Of a stretch of 40,462 bases of DNA, positions 22,844 to 33,668 are shown piece by piece. The notes under the pieces are model-generated. The model saw nothing but the letters and a program-made list of their open reading frames with translations. It did no database searches and was not told the origin of the DNA. The translations under genes were made by a program, and so were the position numbers. This DNA is from an uncultured Prevotellaceae bacterium (GTDB lineage Bacteria; Bacteroidota; Bacteroidia; Bacteroidales; Bacteroidaceae), in contig CAMWKZ010000023.1 of the NCBI GenBank assembly GCA_947174945.1, positions 1 through 40,462 on the forward strand. The letters run 5' to 3'. Position 1 is the stretch's first letter. Each line of letters opens with the position of its first letter.

Positions 22844-23359
22844 CTACTTCACCATCCACACGTTGAGCACAATGCCCGCAAAGGCTTGCGTCCACTCCGG
22901 CTGACAGACGTAGAGGGCGTTGTTCAGCCATGCGTATGGACTGTCGGCAGGAGCCTCAAACTGGGGAGCAGTCATGAAATAATAGGACGAGTGGTTGTTG
23001 CAGACCAGTCCGCGGTTGCGGACATGAATGCGCGTGCCGTCGTCGGTCTGGATGCTGTAGATGGCTTCCAGCTCGGTGCGCGTACCGTCGGCATTGGCCA
23101 GCTGATAGTCGGCACCCCCGGGCAGGATGGTGCCCTTCAGCCGAGGCCCCTCGAAATTGCCGCCCGTAATGGGAATAATAATCCGCTTGCCGTGGGGCGT
23201 ATCGCCAACGGTATAGGCATTGTCGATGTGTACTCTCAACTGCACGACGAACTCCAAGTGGGGAGTCGACTGGGGAGGATACGTCTGGGCGCACAGCGAC
23301 AGACTAACTACGGCCAGCACGACCAAGCTCAGAAACCTTGTCTTAAAACTGCTAAACAT
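22844..23359 (-). CDS. Exported DUF3237 protein
   Basis: 171 residues. The signal peptide is MFSSFKTRFLSLVVLAVVSLSLCAQ. The rest is the DUF3237 barrel: HLEFVVQLRVHID, RIIIPITGGNFEGPRLKGTILPGGADYQ, DGTRIHVRNRGLV and FEAPADSPYAWLNNALYVCQP. The family's biochemistry is not settled; members are small lipocalin-like barrels. A single gene with its own -7 box (23393-23400), converging on the barrel protein gene with 12 bp between the stop codons. Confidence 0.9.
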   Translation of the reverse strand: MFSSFKTRFLSLVVLAVVSLSLCAQTYPPQSTPHLEFVVQLRVHIDNAYTVGDTPHGKRIIIPITGGNFEGPRLKGTILPGGADYQLANADGTRTELEAIYSIQTDDGTRIHVRNRGLVCNNHSSYYFMTAPQFEAPADSPYAWLNNALYVCQPEWTQAFAGIVLNVWMVK

Positions 23360-23392
23360 CTTTCTTAATTCTTTAAAAACCTCATGGGTTCA

Positions 23393-23400
23393 CAAAGGTA
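23393..23400 (-). promoter_or_regulatory. -7 box of the DUF3237 gene
   Basis: TACCTTTG on the minus strand, 34 bp upstream of the ATG at 23359. Confidence 0.6.
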
Positions 23401-23514
23401 GCAAAAACTTGTCAGGTAAACACGCTACGCCGTGTTAATCTGCGTTAAAGCCCGTAATTCCGCCGGCGCAGGAAAATAAATGGGGATTTATTTTGCTTTT
23501 CGCTCGGTTTGCAC

Positions 23515-23522
23515 TACCTTTG
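23515..23522 (+). promoter_or_regulatory. -7 box of ychF
   Basis: TACCTTTG on the plus strand. It lies downstream of an in-frame upstream ATG (23509), which therefore cannot be used; the leader to the ATG at 23554 is about 25 nt. Confidence 0.65.
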
Positions 23523-23553
23523 CACCCAGAATTATAAACGTTTATACAAGAAG

Positions 23554-24654
23554 ATGGCATTAAAATGTGGTATTGTAGGACTGCCCAACGTGGGTAAGTC
23601 TACGCTGTTTAACTGCCTGTCGAGCGCAAAGGCGCAGGCAGCCAATTTCCCCTTTTGTACGATTGAGCCGAATGTGGGCGTGATTACCGTGCCCGACGAG
23701 CGACTGACCAAGCTGGCCGAGCTGGTACACCCGGGGCGCATCGTGCCCGCCACGTGCGAGATTGTGGATATTGCCGGACTGGTAAAGGGTGCCTCGAAAG
23801 GTGAGGGACTGGGCAACAAGTTCTTGGGAAACATTCGTGAGACGGATGCCATTATCCACGTGCTGCGCTGCTTTGAGGACGAGAACATCACCCACGTGGA
23901 CGGTACGATTGACCCCATCCGCGACAAGGAGATTATCGACACCGAGCTGCAACTGAAAGACCTTGAGACCATCGAGGGCCGTCTGGCCAAGACGGAGAAG
24001 GCTGCCGCCGCCGGCAACAAGGATGCCAAGGTGGAGGTGACGGTGCTGAAGGCTTACAAGGAGGTGCTGGAGCAGGGTAAGAATGCCCGCATCGTGGAGT
24101 TCGACTCGAAGGAGGAGCAGGAGTGCGCCCGCAACTTGTTCCTGCTGACGGCCAAGCCCGTGCTGTATGTCTGCAACGTTGGCGAGCAGGATGCCAAGGG
24201 CGGTAACGACTTTACCCGCAAGGTGGAGGCGCTGGCCAAAGAGGAAGGTGCCGAGGCGATGACCATTGCCGCCAAGACGGAAGAGGACATAGCCGAATTA
24301 GAGTCGTATGACGACAAGCAGCTGTTTCTGGAGGAACTGGGACTGGAGGAGAGCGGCGTGAACCGTCTCATCAAGAAGGCCTACGCCCTGCTGAACCTCG
24401 AGACGTTCATCACCGCTGGCGAAATGGAGGTAAAGGCATGGACGTATAAGAAGGGATGGAAGGCCCCGCAGTGCGCCGGCGTTATCCATACCGACTTTGA
24501 GAAGGGCTTCATCCGTGCCGAGGTTATCAAGTATGACGACTACATCCAGTACGGCTCAGAGGGTGCCGTCCGCGAAGCCGGCAAGATGGGTATCGAGGGT
24601 AAGGAATACGTCGTGCAGGACGGCGACATCATGCACTTTAGATTCAACGTGTAA
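23554..24654 (+). CDS. ychF: Ribosome-associated ATPase YchF (Obg family)
   Basis: 366 residues from the ATG at 23554 ([20 protein letters not shown]). G1 is GLPNVGKST and G3 is [20 protein letters not shown]. The G4 position reads CNVGEQD rather than NKxD, the change that makes YchF prefer ATP. A coiled-coil insertion follows, and a C-terminal TGS domain ends [16 protein letters not shown]. YchF binds the ribosome and is linked to stress and translation control. The length is normal. The stop TAA shares its last base with the ATG of lgt, so the two are co-translated. Confidence 0.97.
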   Translation: MALKCGIVGLPNVGKSTLFNCLSSAKAQAANFPFCTIEPNVGVITVPDERLTKLAELVHPGRIVPATCEIVDIAGLVKGASKGEGLGNKFLGNIRETDAIIHVLRCFEDENITHVDGTIDPIRDKEIIDTELQLKDLETIEGRLAKTEKAAAAGNKDAKVEVTVLKAYKEVLEQGKNARIVEFDSKEEQECARNLFLLTAKPVLYVCNVGEQDAKGGNDFTRKVEALAKEEGAEAMTIAAKTEEDIAELESYDDKQLFLEELGLEESGVNRLIKKAYALLNLETFITAGEMEVKAWTYKKGWKAPQCAGVIHTDFEKGFIRAEVIKYDDYIQYGSEGAVREAGKMGIEGKEYVVQDGDIMHFRFNV

Positions 24655-25466
24655 TGGAACTGCTAAGCTACATTGTCTGGAACCCAAGCCTGACCATTGG
24701 CCCCTTCCGCTGGTATTCACTGTGCTGGCTGTTGGGCTTGCTGTTGGCCTATCTCGTAGTGAAGCGACTGTATAAGGAACAGCAAATCAAGGACGAGCTG
24801 TTCGACCCGCTGTTCGTCTACTGCTTCTTAGGCATCCTGATAGGTGCCCGTCTGGGGCATTGCATCTTCTATCAGCCCGACTACTTCCTGACCTCAGGCA
24901 AGGGCTTCATCGAGATGCTGCTGCCCATCCACTTCATGGCTGACGGAGGCTGGAAGTTTACAGGCTACGAGGGGCTGGCCAGCCACGGCGGTACGCTGGG
25001 ACTGATGCTCGCCCTGTGGCTCTACGTGAAGAACACGGGTCTGAGCATCTGGCGCGTGCTGGACAACATCGCCATTGCCACGGGCATTACGGCCTGCTTC
25101 ATCCGACTGGGCAACCTAATGAACTCTGAGATTATCGGCAAGGTGACGGACGTGCCCTGGGCATTTATCTTTGAGCGCGTCGACCAAGTGCCCCGCCACC
25201 CCGGGCAGCTCTACGAGGCCATTGCCTATGCCGTGCTGTTCTTCCTGATGTGGTGGCTGCACAAGAAAATGCCGCAGAAGATTGGCACAGGCTGGTACTT
25301 CGGTCTCTGCCTGACCTACATCTTCACGTTCCGTTTCTTCATTGAATACACCAAGGAGATACAGGAGGCTTTCGAAGCCTCGCTGCCCCTCGACATGGGA
25401 CAGATACTCTCCATCCCCTTTATTATCCTCGGATTGATTTGTATGTTTCGCAGGCAAAAAGCATAG
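24654..25466 (+). CDS. lgt: Prolipoprotein diacylglyceryl transferase
   Basis: 270 residues and seven or so membrane segments. Lgt attaches diacylglycerol from phosphatidylglycerol to the cysteine of lipoprotein precursors at the inner membrane, the first step of lipoprotein maturation. Seen here are the family features [42 protein letters not shown] and [12 protein letters not shown]. It starts on the last base of the ychF stop codon. Several lipoproteins in this window (serpin, 17249-18046, 17118-17252) would be its substrates. It converges on mutS with 33 bp between. Confidence 0.96.
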   Translation: MELLSYIVWNPSLTIGPFRWYSLCWLLGLLLAYLVVKRLYKEQQIKDELFDPLFVYCFLGILIGARLGHCIFYQPDYFLTSGKGFIEMLLPIHFMADGGWKFTGYEGLASHGGTLGLMLALWLYVKNTGLSIWRVLDNIAIATGITACFIRLGNLMNSEIIGKVTDVPWAFIFERVDQVPRHPGQLYEAIAYAVLFFLMWWLHKKMPQKIGTGWYFGLCLTYIFTFRFFIEYTKEIQEAFEASLPLDMGQILSIPFIILGLICMFRRQKA

Positions 25467-25499
25467 TCTGCGAAACATTACAACCATCAGCGGGCAAGC

Positions 25500-28154
25500 C
25501 TACCGGCCTGCCACTATCTTCTTAATATCATTCAGCTTGTTCAGGGCTTCCATCGGCGTCAGGTTGTTAATGTCAAGCCCTAATATCTCGTCGCGTATCT
25601 GACAAAGCACGGGGTCGTCCAACTGGAAGAACGACAGTTGCATACCCTCACGGCTCTGCGCAAGCTCGGCAGTAGGCTTGCCGACGGTGCCCACTTGCGC
25701 ACGAGCGTCCTGCGAGCGCCCAACGGACGATGCCTCGCTCTCCAACTGCTTCAGGATAACGTTGGCACGCTTGACGATGCTCTTGGGCATACCCGATATT
25801 TCGGCCACGTGAATACCAAACGAGTGCTCTGAGCCGCCTCGCTCCAGCTTGCGCAGGAAGATAACCTTGCCCTCTACCTCCTTCACCGACACGTTATAGT
25901 TCTTGATGCGCCTGAAGTTCTTCTCCATCTCGTTCAGCTCGTGGTAGTGAGTGGCGAAGAGCGTGCGGGCCTGCGCCTTCGGGTGTTCGTGCAAGTACTC
26001 CACGATGGCCCATGCAATGGAGATACCGTCGTAGGTGGAAGTGCCGCGGCCCAGCTCGTCGAAAAGCACTAACGAGCGGGGCGTTACGTTATTCAGGATG
26101 TTCGATGCCTCCGTCATTTCGACCATAAACGTCGATTCGCCCAGTGAAATGTTATCGGAGGCTCCCACGCGAGTGAATATCTTATCCACCAAGCCAATCC
26201 TTGCGCTCTCTGCCGGCACGAAGCTGCCCATCTGCGCCAACAGCACGATAAGGGCCGTCTGGCGCAGCAGTGCCGACTTACCTGCCATGTTAGGGCCCGT
26301 GATGATGATAATCTGCTGGCGCTCTTGGTCAAGCAGAATATCGTTGGGCACGTAGTGTTCGCCCACGGGCAGCTGGGTCTCGATGACAGGGTGGCGACCC
26401 TGCTTGATGTCAATCACATTAGAGTCGTCGATGACGGGACGCACGTAGTGGTTCTCCTCTGCCGTCTTGGCAGCGGACAGCAGACAGTCGATGTGGGCAA
26501 TGAGGTTGGCGTTCTGCTGAAGCAGAGGGATGAACTCTTGGGCAGCCACCACGAGTTCGGTAAACAACCGTTGCTCCAGCGACAGGATTTTGTCCTCGGC
26601 ACCCAGTATCTTCTCCTCGTATTCCTTCAGCTCCTGCGTGATGTACCGCTCGGCCTGAGCCAGTGTCTGCTTGCGCACCCACTCCTGCGGCACCCGCTCC
26701 TTATACGTGTTGCGCACCTCCAGATAGTAGCCGAACACGTTGTTATACCCTATCTTCAGCGAGGCAATGCCCGTCTGCTGGGCCTCGCGCTCCTGTATTT
26801 GCAGCAGATAGTCCTTGCCGCTATAGGCAATGTGGCGCAGCTCGTCCAGCTCGGGACTTACGCCGTCGCGGATAACGCCACCCTTCTGCACCAGTTGTGG
26901 CGGGTCGTTCTGCAACTCCCGACTGATGCGGTCGCGCAGCGTCTCGCACAGGTTCAACCGCTCCCCCACTCGCTTCAGGCTCTCGTTGGCAGCGCGCAGA
27001 CAAGCTGCCTTGATAGGCTCCACGGCCTGCAAGGCCACCTTTAGCTGCACCATCTCGCGGGGCGACACGCGCCCTACCGCCACTTTCGACACGATGCGCT
27101 CCAAGTCGCCGATATGGTGCAACTGGTCGTCAATGCACTCGCGGAACGCTGGCTCACGGAAGAAATAGTCGACAATATCCAGTCGCTCGTTGATGAGCTT
27201 GCCGTCCTTCAGGGGGAACACCACCCATCGGCGCAGCAGTCGGCTGCCCATTGGCGACACCGTGCGGTCGATGATGTCGAGCAGCGACCGTCCGTCCTCC
27301 TGCATGGTGCCTACCAGCTCCAGTGAGCGGACGGTAAACTTATCCAGTCGGACGTAGCGCTCCTCCTCGATACGCGATAACGAAGTAATGTGGGCGAGCT
27401 GTGTGTGCAGTGTCTGCTCCAAGTATTGCAGGATGGCACCGGCGGCCACCACGCCATTTTTCATGTGGTCGACACCGAAGCCCTTCAGCGACTTGACGTT
27501 GAAATGCTTGTAGAGCTTCTGGTAGGCTGTCTGCTCGGTGAACACCCAGTCGTCCATCTCGAAGGTGCAAAGACGGGTGCCAAAGTAACGCTCGAAGTCG
27601 CGGCGGTGCTCACGGTTGTAGAGCACCTCCTTGGGCTGGAAGTTGGCCAGCAACTTCTCCACATAGTCGTAAGTACCTTCGCCCGTCAGGAACTCGCCCG
27701 TCGAGATGTCGAGGAAGGCCACGCCACAGGCTGAGCGCCCGAAGTGGACGGCGGCCAGAAAGTTGTTTTCCTTGTAGTTCAGCACCGTGTCGCTCATGGC
27801 CACGCCCGGTGTCACCAGCTCGGTGATGCCTCGCTTGACGAGCTTCTTCGCCAGCTTCGGGTCTTCCAGCTGGTCGCAGATGGCCACTCGCCTGCCCGCC
27901 CTAATCAGTTTGGGCAGGTAAGTGTCCAGTGCATGGTGAGGGAATCCCGCCATTTCGTCACCTTTTACGCCAGCCCCATTATTTCGGTGAGTCAGCGTGA
28001 TTCCCAATATCTGTGAGGCAGTGATGGCATCGTCGCAGTACGTCTCGTAGAAGTCGCCGCACCGAAACAGCAGCAACGCTTCAGGGTGTTTCGCCTTGAA
28101 GTCGAAAAACTGCTTCATCATCGGCGTCAATTCCTTGCCTTCCTTCTTTGCCAT
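25500..28154 (-). CDS. mutS: DNA mismatch repair protein MutS
   Basis: 884 residues, full length. The mismatch-reading motif is GDFYE (33-37; F35 and E37 contact the mismatch), followed by connector, lever/clamp and core domains. The ATPase has Walker A GPNMAGKS (620-627), [14 protein letters not shown], Walker [13 protein letters not shown] (695-706) and ATHYHEL. It binds base mismatches and recruits MutL. The gene starts 27 bp downstream of an exported-protein gene on the same strand, and I see no promoter in that gap, so it may be read through from 29165. Confidence 0.97.
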   Translation of the reverse strand: MAKKEGKELTPMMKQFFDFKAKHPEALLLFRCGDFYETYCDDAITASQILGITLTHRNNGAGVKGDEMAGFPHHALDTYLPKLIRAGRRVAICDQLEDPKLAKKLVKRGITELVTPGVAMSDTVLNYKENNFLAAVHFGRSACGVAFLDISTGEFLTGEGTYDYVEKLLANFQPKEVLYNREHRRDFERYFGTRLCTFEMDDWVFTEQTAYQKLYKHFNVKSLKGFGVDHMKNGVVAAGAILQYLEQTLHTQLAHITSLSRIEEERYVRLDKFTVRSLELVGTMQEDGRSLLDIIDRTVSPMGSRLLRRWVVFPLKDGKLINERLDIVDYFFREPAFRECIDDQLHHIGDLERIVSKVAVGRVSPREMVQLKVALQAVEPIKAACLRAANESLKRVGERLNLCETLRDRISRELQNDPPQLVQKGGVIRDGVSPELDELRHIAYSGKDYLLQIQEREAQQTGIASLKIGYNNVFGYYLEVRNTYKERVPQEWVRKQTLAQAERYITQELKEYEEKILGAEDKILSLEQRLFTELVVAAQEFIPLLQQNANLIAHIDCLLSAAKTAEENHYVRPVIDDSNVIDIKQGRHPVIETQLPVGEHYVPNDILLDQERQQIIIITGPNMAGKSALLRQTALIVLLAQMGSFVPAESARIGLVDKIFTRVGASDNISLGESTFMVEMTEASNILNNVTPRSLVLFDELGRGTSTYDGISIAWAIVEYLHEHPKAQARTLFATHYHELNEMEKNFRRIKNYNVSVKEVEGKVIFLRKLERGGSEHSFGIHVAEISGMPKSIVKRANVILKQLESEASSVGRSQDARAQVGTVGKPTAELAQSREGMQLSFFQLDDPVLCQIRDEILGLDINNLTPMEALNKLNDIKKIVAGR

Positions 28155-28181
28155 TGCCTTCTGTCGTTTTTCTTGAAAGGT

Positions 28182-29165
28182 TTACTTCTGAATAGCCTTC
28201 TTACCGTTCTTGATGACTACGCCCTTGTAGCTGCCGTCAACCTGCTGGCCTGCGAGGTTGTAAGCGGGAGCGTTGGCATCGGCATCAGCCTTGACAGCAC
28301 CGATGTTAGTGGTTTGGCCGTTCAGCTTAACAAGGATGGCACCCTGGGCTGTCTCGGCTTGTGAACTATACATGGTCAGTGTGCCGTAGACCACGACCTC
28401 ATCGCCTACCTTAACCTTGTTGTCGACAGTAAACTTCTCATCGTTGAAATACTTGCCTCTGAATACCTCAAACGAGGGGTTGGCGCTCTGGCCGTCCTCT
28501 GAAATGAGGTAGTCGATATTGCCATACTTCGTGATATTCTCGTCCGTTGAAATCACCTTGAACACCTTGCCCGTGATGTAGACCTTCTCAGAGGCATACT
28601 CGCCCTTGTTGGCCAAGTGAATGGCATCCTTGGCGGTGAAAGGCTTATCCAGCGTACCGTCGCCCACCAGCGTGTAGGGCTGCTCCTGCTGTGGCTCTCC
28701 GTTGATGACTATCTTGTTAATCTGCGTGTTCTTGGCTACGTTGAAAACAACTTCATCGGCCTCACCTGTCCATACCTTTTCCTCCAGCTTACCCGTGGTG
28801 GTAGAGATATTGAAGTTGCTGGCATGACCTGTGAAGTCAATTCTCTTGATGCCCTTACCCTTAACGGTAAAGGTGCCGGAATACATACGAAGACGGGGAG
28901 CACCGCTCCAAATGCGATTAGCGTTAGCATTACCCTCGTCGGCAACAGACACCGTTACGGTGAAGCCGTCTACCTCTGTTGAGGTGGTAGTTTCTGTAAA
29001 GTCACCGTCGTGCTGGTTGTCACCAGTACTTGCAGAAACTCCTTTCAGTGTGGGGAACAACTTTGCATAGTCGTTGTCGAAATCGAAAGTGACTCCCTGA
29101 GCCAATGCGTTTCCAACCATCATAGCCATAACGGCTACCAAAGAATAGCGTAAAAAGTGTTTCAT
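28182..29165 (-). CDS. Exported protein with OB-fold-like domain and Prevotella-type C-terminal tail
   Basis: 327 residues. The signal peptide is MKHFLRYSLVAVMAMMVGNALAQ. The first ~140 residues form a beta-rich module (VTFDFDNDYAKLFPTL...INKIVINGEP) of the kind found in Prevotella surface proteins. A second module, GTLDKPFTAKDAIHLANKGEYASEKVYITGKVFKVIS...VGDEVVVYGTLT, resembles the OB-fold-like DUF6359 repeats of Bacteroidota. It ends with a short tail, YNLAGQQVDGSYKGVVIKNG plus KKAIQK, a conserved C-terminus on many Prevotella exported proteins and a likely sorting or anchoring signal. Function unknown. First gene of a probable two-gene unit with mutS. Confidence 0.75.
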   Translation of the reverse strand: MKHFLRYSLVAVMAMMVGNALAQGVTFDFDNDYAKLFPTLKGVSASTGDNQHDGDFTETTTSTEVDGFTVTVSVADEGNANANRIWSGAPRLRMYSGTFTVKGKGIKRIDFTGHASNFNISTTTGKLEEKVWTGEADEVVFNVAKNTQINKIVINGEPQQEQPYTLVGDGTLDKPFTAKDAIHLANKGEYASEKVYITGKVFKVISTDENITKYGNIDYLISEDGQSANPSFEVFRGKYFNDEKFTVDNKVKVGDEVVVYGTLTMYSSQAETAQGAILVKLNGQTTNIGAVKADADANAPAYNLAGQQVDGSYKGVVIKNGKKAIQK

Positions 29166-29206
29166 AAGCGTTTAAGTTTTAGAAATGAATAATGTTTTCG
29201 ATGGTG

Positions 29207-29214
29207 CAAAGATA
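29207..29214 (-). promoter_or_regulatory. -7 box of the OB-fold exported protein gene
   Basis: TATCTTTG on the minus strand, 42 bp upstream of the ATG at 29165. It may also drive mutS. Confidence 0.6.
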
Positions 29215-29361
29215 GGTAAAAAAATTGAGACAAAGCACATTTAGGCTGATTATTTTGGGGCGAAGGGTGGGGCGGGGCTGAAAGCGTGTAATAAAAACTT
29301 GCCAGATTTTGAGGCTCTAAACTGGGGTGAAACAGAGTGGGGACGGAGCGGAACGGGAGAC

Positions 29362-29438
29362 AGAACGGTTCTTACTCGTGGACAGAACGGTTCTTTCGGG
29401 CAGTTAGAACGGTTCTTTCCAAGAGAAAGGACGGCTCT
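29362..29438. repeat. 22-bp-phased AGAACGGTTCT array
   Basis: The 11-mer AGAACGGTTCT (arms AGAAC/GTTCT around one G) occurs at 29362, 29384 and 29406, and a weaker copy AGGACGGCTCT at 29428, each exactly 22 bp from the last. A further degenerate copy (GGGACGG) may start at 29340. The spacers are 11 nt and differ. All sites face the same side of the helix, as expected for cooperative protein binding. Confidence 0.8.
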
Positions 29439-29648
29439 TACCAAAAGTACGGGCGGATGATACTGGGCGTATCACGACGTAACACGCTGATTGTCAGCAG
29501 AATGCTGATAGCATCGTTACCGCGTATTCGTAACCAGTGGGGCGTTGGCTCAATGGGATGCCATTCGTGCAAGATGTTTTGTAATAATGTTTCTCAACCA
29601 TTCACAAATATGTTGGCTGAGTTTTCAGCCGTTTCGGATTTTTTTTCT

Positions 29649-29656
29649 TATCTTTG
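29649..29656 (+). promoter_or_regulatory. -7 box of the endonuclease I gene
   Basis: TATCTTTG on the plus strand, 33 bp before the ATG at 29690. Confidence 0.6.
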
Positions 29657-29689
29657 CATTCAGGCAATAAAACGAGCATCGACAAACGT

Positions 29690-30700
29690 ATGAAACACAC
29701 AAGAAACTTTATCCTGACGGCTGTGCTGCTGGCAATGCCTGTGGTCAGCTGTCTGGCACAAGGGGCCAACGGCTCAGGAGACTACTATCAGGCTGCTGAC
29801 GGCAAGAAGGGGGCCGAGCTGAAAACGGCACTCAGCGGCATCGTCTACAACAGGACGGAGAGGTCGTACAGCGACCTTTGGACCGACTTCAGGACAACGG
29901 ACCAACGGGCCGACGGCAAGGTGTGGGATATGTACTCAGGCACCAGCAACTTCGAGTTTGGCACGCATCAGGACAAGGGTTCGGGTGGCAATGCGGAAGG
30001 ACAGTTCTACAACCGCGAGCACTCGTGGCCCAACAGCTGGTTTGGCGGTAAGGTGCAACCCATGTACACCGACCTGCACCACATGTACCCTACGGACAAG
30101 CTGGTGAACAACAAGCGTGGCAACCATCCCTTTGGCGAGACTGACGGCGAGATGTATAAGTCGGACAACGGCTTCAGCAAGCTGGGCGCATGTACCTTCG
30201 AGGGCTATTCGGGCACCGTCTTCGAGCCCAACGACGAATACAAGGGCGACTTTGCACGCACTTACTTCTACATGGTGACGTGCTACGAAGAGAAGTTGCC
30301 CGACTGGTACAGCAACCGCCCTGACTCAAAGCCCACGCTCGACGGCAACACCTATCCCGGGCTATCGGCATGGCAACTGGCCCTGCTCATGAAGTGGGCC
30401 AAGCAAGACCCCGTCAGCCAAAAGGAGCGTGAGCGCAACAATGCCGTCTACGACATTCAGCACAACCGCAACCCCTTTATCGACTATCCCGAACTGGAGC
30501 GGTTCATCTGGGGCGACCTGAGAGAACAGCCGTTCTCCTACGACCGCTACTCCACCACGGGCATCCACAGCGTCACGACCAGCACCGACGGCCCGGCAAC
30601 GGTCTATTCGGTAGACGGTCGCCAACTTAGCGGACTGCAAAAAGGGCTGAACATCGTCAGGACAAACGACGGAACGACGCTCAAGATACTAAAAAAGTAA
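29690..30700 (+). CDS. Endonuclease I family exported nuclease
   Basis: 336 residues from the ATG at 29690. An in-frame ATG at 29654 lies inside the promoter. The signal peptide is MKHTRNFILTAVLLAMPVVS then CLAQ; the CLAQ junction suits signal peptidase I. The catalytic region matches the endonuclease I (EndA/NucM) family: FYNREHSWPNSWF, MYTDLHHMYPTD and VNNKRGNHPFGE, with metal-binding His/Asn, and later YPGLSAWQLALLMKWAKQDPVS. It should cut DNA (perhaps RNA) non-specifically outside the cytoplasm, for nutrient release or against extracellular DNA. The last ~30 residues (TVYSVDGRQLSGLQKGLNIV) look like a type IX-style or tail anchor. Confidence 0.93.
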   Translation: MKHTRNFILTAVLLAMPVVSCLAQGANGSGDYYQAADGKKGAELKTALSGIVYNRTERSYSDLWTDFRTTDQRADGKVWDMYSGTSNFEFGTHQDKGSGGNAEGQFYNREHSWPNSWFGGKVQPMYTDLHHMYPTDKLVNNKRGNHPFGETDGEMYKSDNGFSKLGACTFEGYSGTVFEPNDEYKGDFARTYFYMVTCYEEKLPDWYSNRPDSKPTLDGNTYPGLSAWQLALLMKWAKQDPVSQKERERNNAVYDIQHNRNPFIDYPELERFIWGDLREQPFSYDRYSTTGIHSVTTSTDGPATVYSVDGRQLSGLQKGLNIVRTNDGTTLKILKK

Positions 30701-30731
30701 ATTTTCCGTTGGTTATCTGAAAGATAAATCG

Positions 30732-30739
30732 TACTTTTG
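30732..30739 (+). promoter_or_regulatory. -7 box of the leuS operon
   Basis: TACTTTTG on the plus strand, 34 bp before the ATG at 30774. Confidence 0.55.
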
Positions 30740-30773
30740 CAGCCTAATAACAGAAACATAAAATCAAAGCAAT

Positions 30774-33668
30774 ATGGAATACAACTTTAAAGACATTGAA
30801 CAGAAATGGCAGAAGCGATGGGTGGAGATGCAGACCTACCGAGTGAAGGAGGACCCCACACGCAAGAAATTCTACGTACTCAATATGTTTCCCTACCCCA
30901 GCGGTGCGGGACTGCACGTAGGCCACCCCTTGGGATATATCGCTTCCGACATCTACGCCCGCTACAAGCGTCAGCAGGGATATAACGTGCTGAACCCTAT
31001 GGGATATGATGCCTACGGACTGCCCGCTGAGCAATATGCCATCCAGACGGGACAGCACCCCGAGAAGACCACCGTTGAGAACATCAACCGCTATCGCTCG
31101 CAGCTGGACAAGATAGGCTTCTCGTTCGACTGGGAGCGCGAGGTGCGCACCTGCGACCCTGCCTACTACCACTGGACGCAGTGGGCGTTCCAGCGTATGT
31201 TCAAGTCATACTTCAGCCTGTCGTCCAAGAAGGCACAGCCCACCATCAAGCTCATCGAGCACTTTGAAATGATGGGCACCGAGAACTGCAACGCGCTGGG
31301 TAGCGAGGAGCTGCACTTCACCGCTGCCGACTGGGCCTCGTTCTCGGAGAAGAAGAAGCAGGAGGTACTGATGAACTACCGCATAGCCTACTTGGCCGAC
31401 ACGATGGTTAACTGGTGTCCGAAATTAGGCACCGTATTGGCTAACGACGAGGTGGTAGACGGCGTATCGGTGCGCGGTGGCTATCCCGTGGTGCAGAAGA
31501 AGATGCGCCAGTGGTGTCTGCGCGTCTCAGCCTACGCACAGCGACTGCTTGACGGGCTGGAGAATATCAACTGGACCGATTCGCTCAAGGAGACGCAGCG
31601 CAACTGGATTGGCCGCTCCGAGGGTACGGAGGTCGAGTTCAAGGTGGCACAGCCCGAGAACGGCGGTTCTTCATCCGAACTCAGCAGCTTTACCATCTTC
31701 ACCACTCGTGCCGACACGATGTTTGGCGTGACGTTCATGGTGCTGGCTCCCGAGTCGGAACTCGTGGCCCAGCTGACCACCGCCGAGCAGAAAGAGGAGG
31801 TGGAGAAATACCTTGACTACGTGAAGAAGCGCACCGAGCGCGACCGCATCAGCGACAAGAAGGTGACGGGCGTCTTCTCTGGCTCCTACGCCATCAACCC
31901 CTTTACCGACGAGCAAATACCAATCTGGATTTCAGAGTACGTGCTGGCTGGCTACGGCACGGGTGCCATTATGGCCGTGCCTGCCCACGACAGCCGCGAC
32001 TATGCCTTTGCCAAGCACTTCAACCTGCCCATCATTCCGCTGATTGAGGGTGCCGACGTGAGCGAAGAGAGCTACGATGCCAAGGAGGGTATCGTGTGCA
32101 ACAGTCCCGTGGGCGGAGCTGCTGCTTCGGCAGGCGGTGCCAAGTTCAGCCTCAACGGACTGACCGTCAAGGAAGCCATTGCCGCCACGAAGAAGTACGT
32201 GACCGAGCAGGGACTGGGTCGCGTCAAGGTCAACTACCGACTGCGCGATGCCATCTTCTCGCGTCAGCGCTACTGGGGCGAGCCGTTCCCCGTCTACTAC
32301 AAGGACGATATGCCTTACATGATTCCGACGGAGTGCCTGCCACTGGAGTTGCCCGAGATAGACAAGTATCAGCCTACAGAGACTGGCGAGCCGCCACTGG
32401 GCCGTGCCAAGATGTGGGCATGGGACACGAAGACCAACCGCGTGGTCAGCAAGGACGAGATTGACAACAAGACCGTCTTCCCGCTGGAGCTGAACACCAT
32501 GCCCGGTTTTGCTGGCAGCTCGGCTTACTACCTGCGCTACATGGACCCGAAGAACGGAAAGGCACTGGTCGACAAGAGCGTCGACGAATACTGGCGCAAC
32601 GTAGACCTCTACGTGGGTGGTACGGAACACGCCACGGGTCACCTCATTTACTCACGTTTCTGGAACAAGTTCCTCTTCGACTCAGGCTATTCTTGCGAGG
32701 ACGAACCATTCAAGAAGCTGGTCAATCAGGGTATGATTCAGGGTCGCTCCAACTTCGTCTACCGAGTAGAGGAGGGGAGTGAGAAGGGTAAGTTCGTGAG
32801 CTACGGCCTGAAGAACGAATACGCCACTACGCCCATCCACGTCGACGTTAACATCGTCAGCAACGACGTGCTCGACACGGAGGCTTTCCGCGCTTGGCGA
32901 CCTGAATACGAGAACGCCGAGTTTATTCTGGAGGATGGCAAGTACATCTGCGGATGGGCTATCGAGAAGATGTCGAAGTCGATGTTTAACGTGGTCAACC
33001 CCGACATGATTGTTGAGAAGTACGGTGCCGACACGCTGCGCCTTTACGAGATGTTCCTCGGCCCGGTAGAGCAGTCGAAGCCTTGGGACACCAACGGTAT
33101 CGACGGCTGCCACCGATTCCTTAAGAAGTTCTGGGCCTTGTTCTATGGCAACAGCCGTGAGAATCCCGAGGGCCGCCTGCTGGTGGATGATGCCGAACCG
33201 ACGAAGGAGCAGCTCAAGAGCGTACACAAGCTCATCAAGAAAGTGTCGCAGGATATCGAGCTGTTCTCCTACAACACGTCTATCTCCGCTTTCATGATTT
33301 GCGTGAACGAGTTGGCCCAGCTCAAGTGCCACAACCGCGGGCTGCTCAAGACGCTTGTCACCCTCATCGCTCCCTTTGCCCCACATATTGCCGAGGAGCT
33401 TTGGGAAGCACTGGGCGAGCAGGGTAGTGTATGCGACTCGCAGTGGCCTGAATGGAACGAGGAGTATCTGGTCGAGAACTCTGTCAAGCTGGGCGTCGCC
33501 TTCAACGGTAAGACGCGCTTCGACATGGAGTTTGCTGCCGATGCCGACAACCAGACCATTCAGGATGCCGTGCTGGCCGACGAGCGTGCCAAGAAGTACA
33601 TCGAGGGAGACATCATCAAGGTTATCATCGTCCCGAAGCGTATGGTGAATATAGTCTTTAAGAAGTAA
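30774..33668 (+). CDS. leuS: Leucyl-tRNA synthetase
   Basis: 964 residues, somewhat longer than the E. coli enzyme (about 860), as is usual in Bacteroidota. The HIGH motif is [15 protein letters not shown] (HVGH at 48-51). The CP1 editing domain follows ([15 protein letters not shown] [30 protein letters not shown]). The WGEPFPV region and KMSKS motif ([13 protein letters not shown], about 730-740) are present, as is the C-terminal anticodon-binding domain. It charges tRNA-Leu. It heads a tight run of genes: yitT starts on the last base of its stop codon, and rdgB and porZ follow. Confidence 0.98.
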   Translation: MEYNFKDIEQKWQKRWVEMQTYRVKEDPTRKKFYVLNMFPYPSGAGLHVGHPLGYIASDIYARYKRQQGYNVLNPMGYDAYGLPAEQYAIQTGQHPEKTTVENINRYRSQLDKIGFSFDWEREVRTCDPAYYHWTQWAFQRMFKSYFSLSSKKAQPTIKLIEHFEMMGTENCNALGSEELHFTAADWASFSEKKKQEVLMNYRIAYLADTMVNWCPKLGTVLANDEVVDGVSVRGGYPVVQKKMRQWCLRVSAYAQRLLDGLENINWTDSLKETQRNWIGRSEGTEVEFKVAQPENGGSSSELSSFTIFTTRADTMFGVTFMVLAPESELVAQLTTAEQKEEVEKYLDYVKKRTERDRISDKKVTGVFSGSYAINPFTDEQIPIWISEYVLAGYGTGAIMAVPAHDSRDYAFAKHFNLPIIPLIEGADVSEESYDAKEGIVCNSPVGGAAASAGGAKFSLNGLTVKEAIAATKKYVTEQGLGRVKVNYRLRDAIFSRQRYWGEPFPVYYKDDMPYMIPTECLPLELPEIDKYQPTETGEPPLGRAKMWAWDTKTNRVVSKDEIDNKTVFPLELNTMPGFAGSSAYYLRYMDPKNGKALVDKSVDEYWRNVDLYVGGTEHATGHLIYSRFWNKFLFDSGYSCEDEPFKKLVNQGMIQGRSNFVYRVEEGSEKGKFVSYGLKNEYATTPIHVDVNIVSNDVLDTEAFRAWRPEYENAEFILEDGKYICGWAIEKMSKSMFNVVNPDMIVEKYGADTLRLYEMFLGPVEQSKPWDTNGIDGCHRFLKKFWALFYGNSRENPEGRLLVDDAEPTKEQLKSVHKLIKKVSQDIELFSYNTSISAFMICVNELAQLKCHNRGLLKTLVTLIAPFAPHIAEELWEALGEQGSVCDSQWPEWNEEYLVENSVKLGVAFNGKTRFDMEFAADADNQTIQDAVLADERAKKYIEGDIIKVIIVPKRMVNIVFKK

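Larger units (their letters stand above)
29166..29689. other. Gene-free divergent region with a 22-bp-phased array
   Basis: It lies between the divergent starts of the OB-fold protein and endonuclease I genes. It holds both -7 boxes (29207-29214 minus, 29649-29656 plus), a G-rich stretch, the AGAACGGTTCT array (29362-29438), a small inverted repeat TCAGC-N5-GCTGA (29494-29508) and GGCTGA-GTTT-TCAGCC (29615-29630), which is followed by a T-run. Open frames on both strands cross the array, but they run over the promoters and show no protein-like composition. Confidence 0.65.

Noticed and set aside
23509..23553. Upstream start for ychF at 23509
   Set aside because: This ATG lies before the -7 box, and the family's conserved start (MALKCGIVG) is at 23554.
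29615..29645. GGCTGA-GTTT-TCAGCC followed by a T-run as a terminator
   Set aside because: The T-run begins about ten bases after a 6-bp stem, and no plus-strand gene ends upstream of it; it overlaps the expected promoter of endonuclease I.
29250..29693. Open frames on both strands across the 22-bp array (29250-29444 minus, 29337-29693 plus)
   Set aside because: They cross repeats and promoter elements, have Arg/Ser-rich composition typical of non-coding frames and show no domain.
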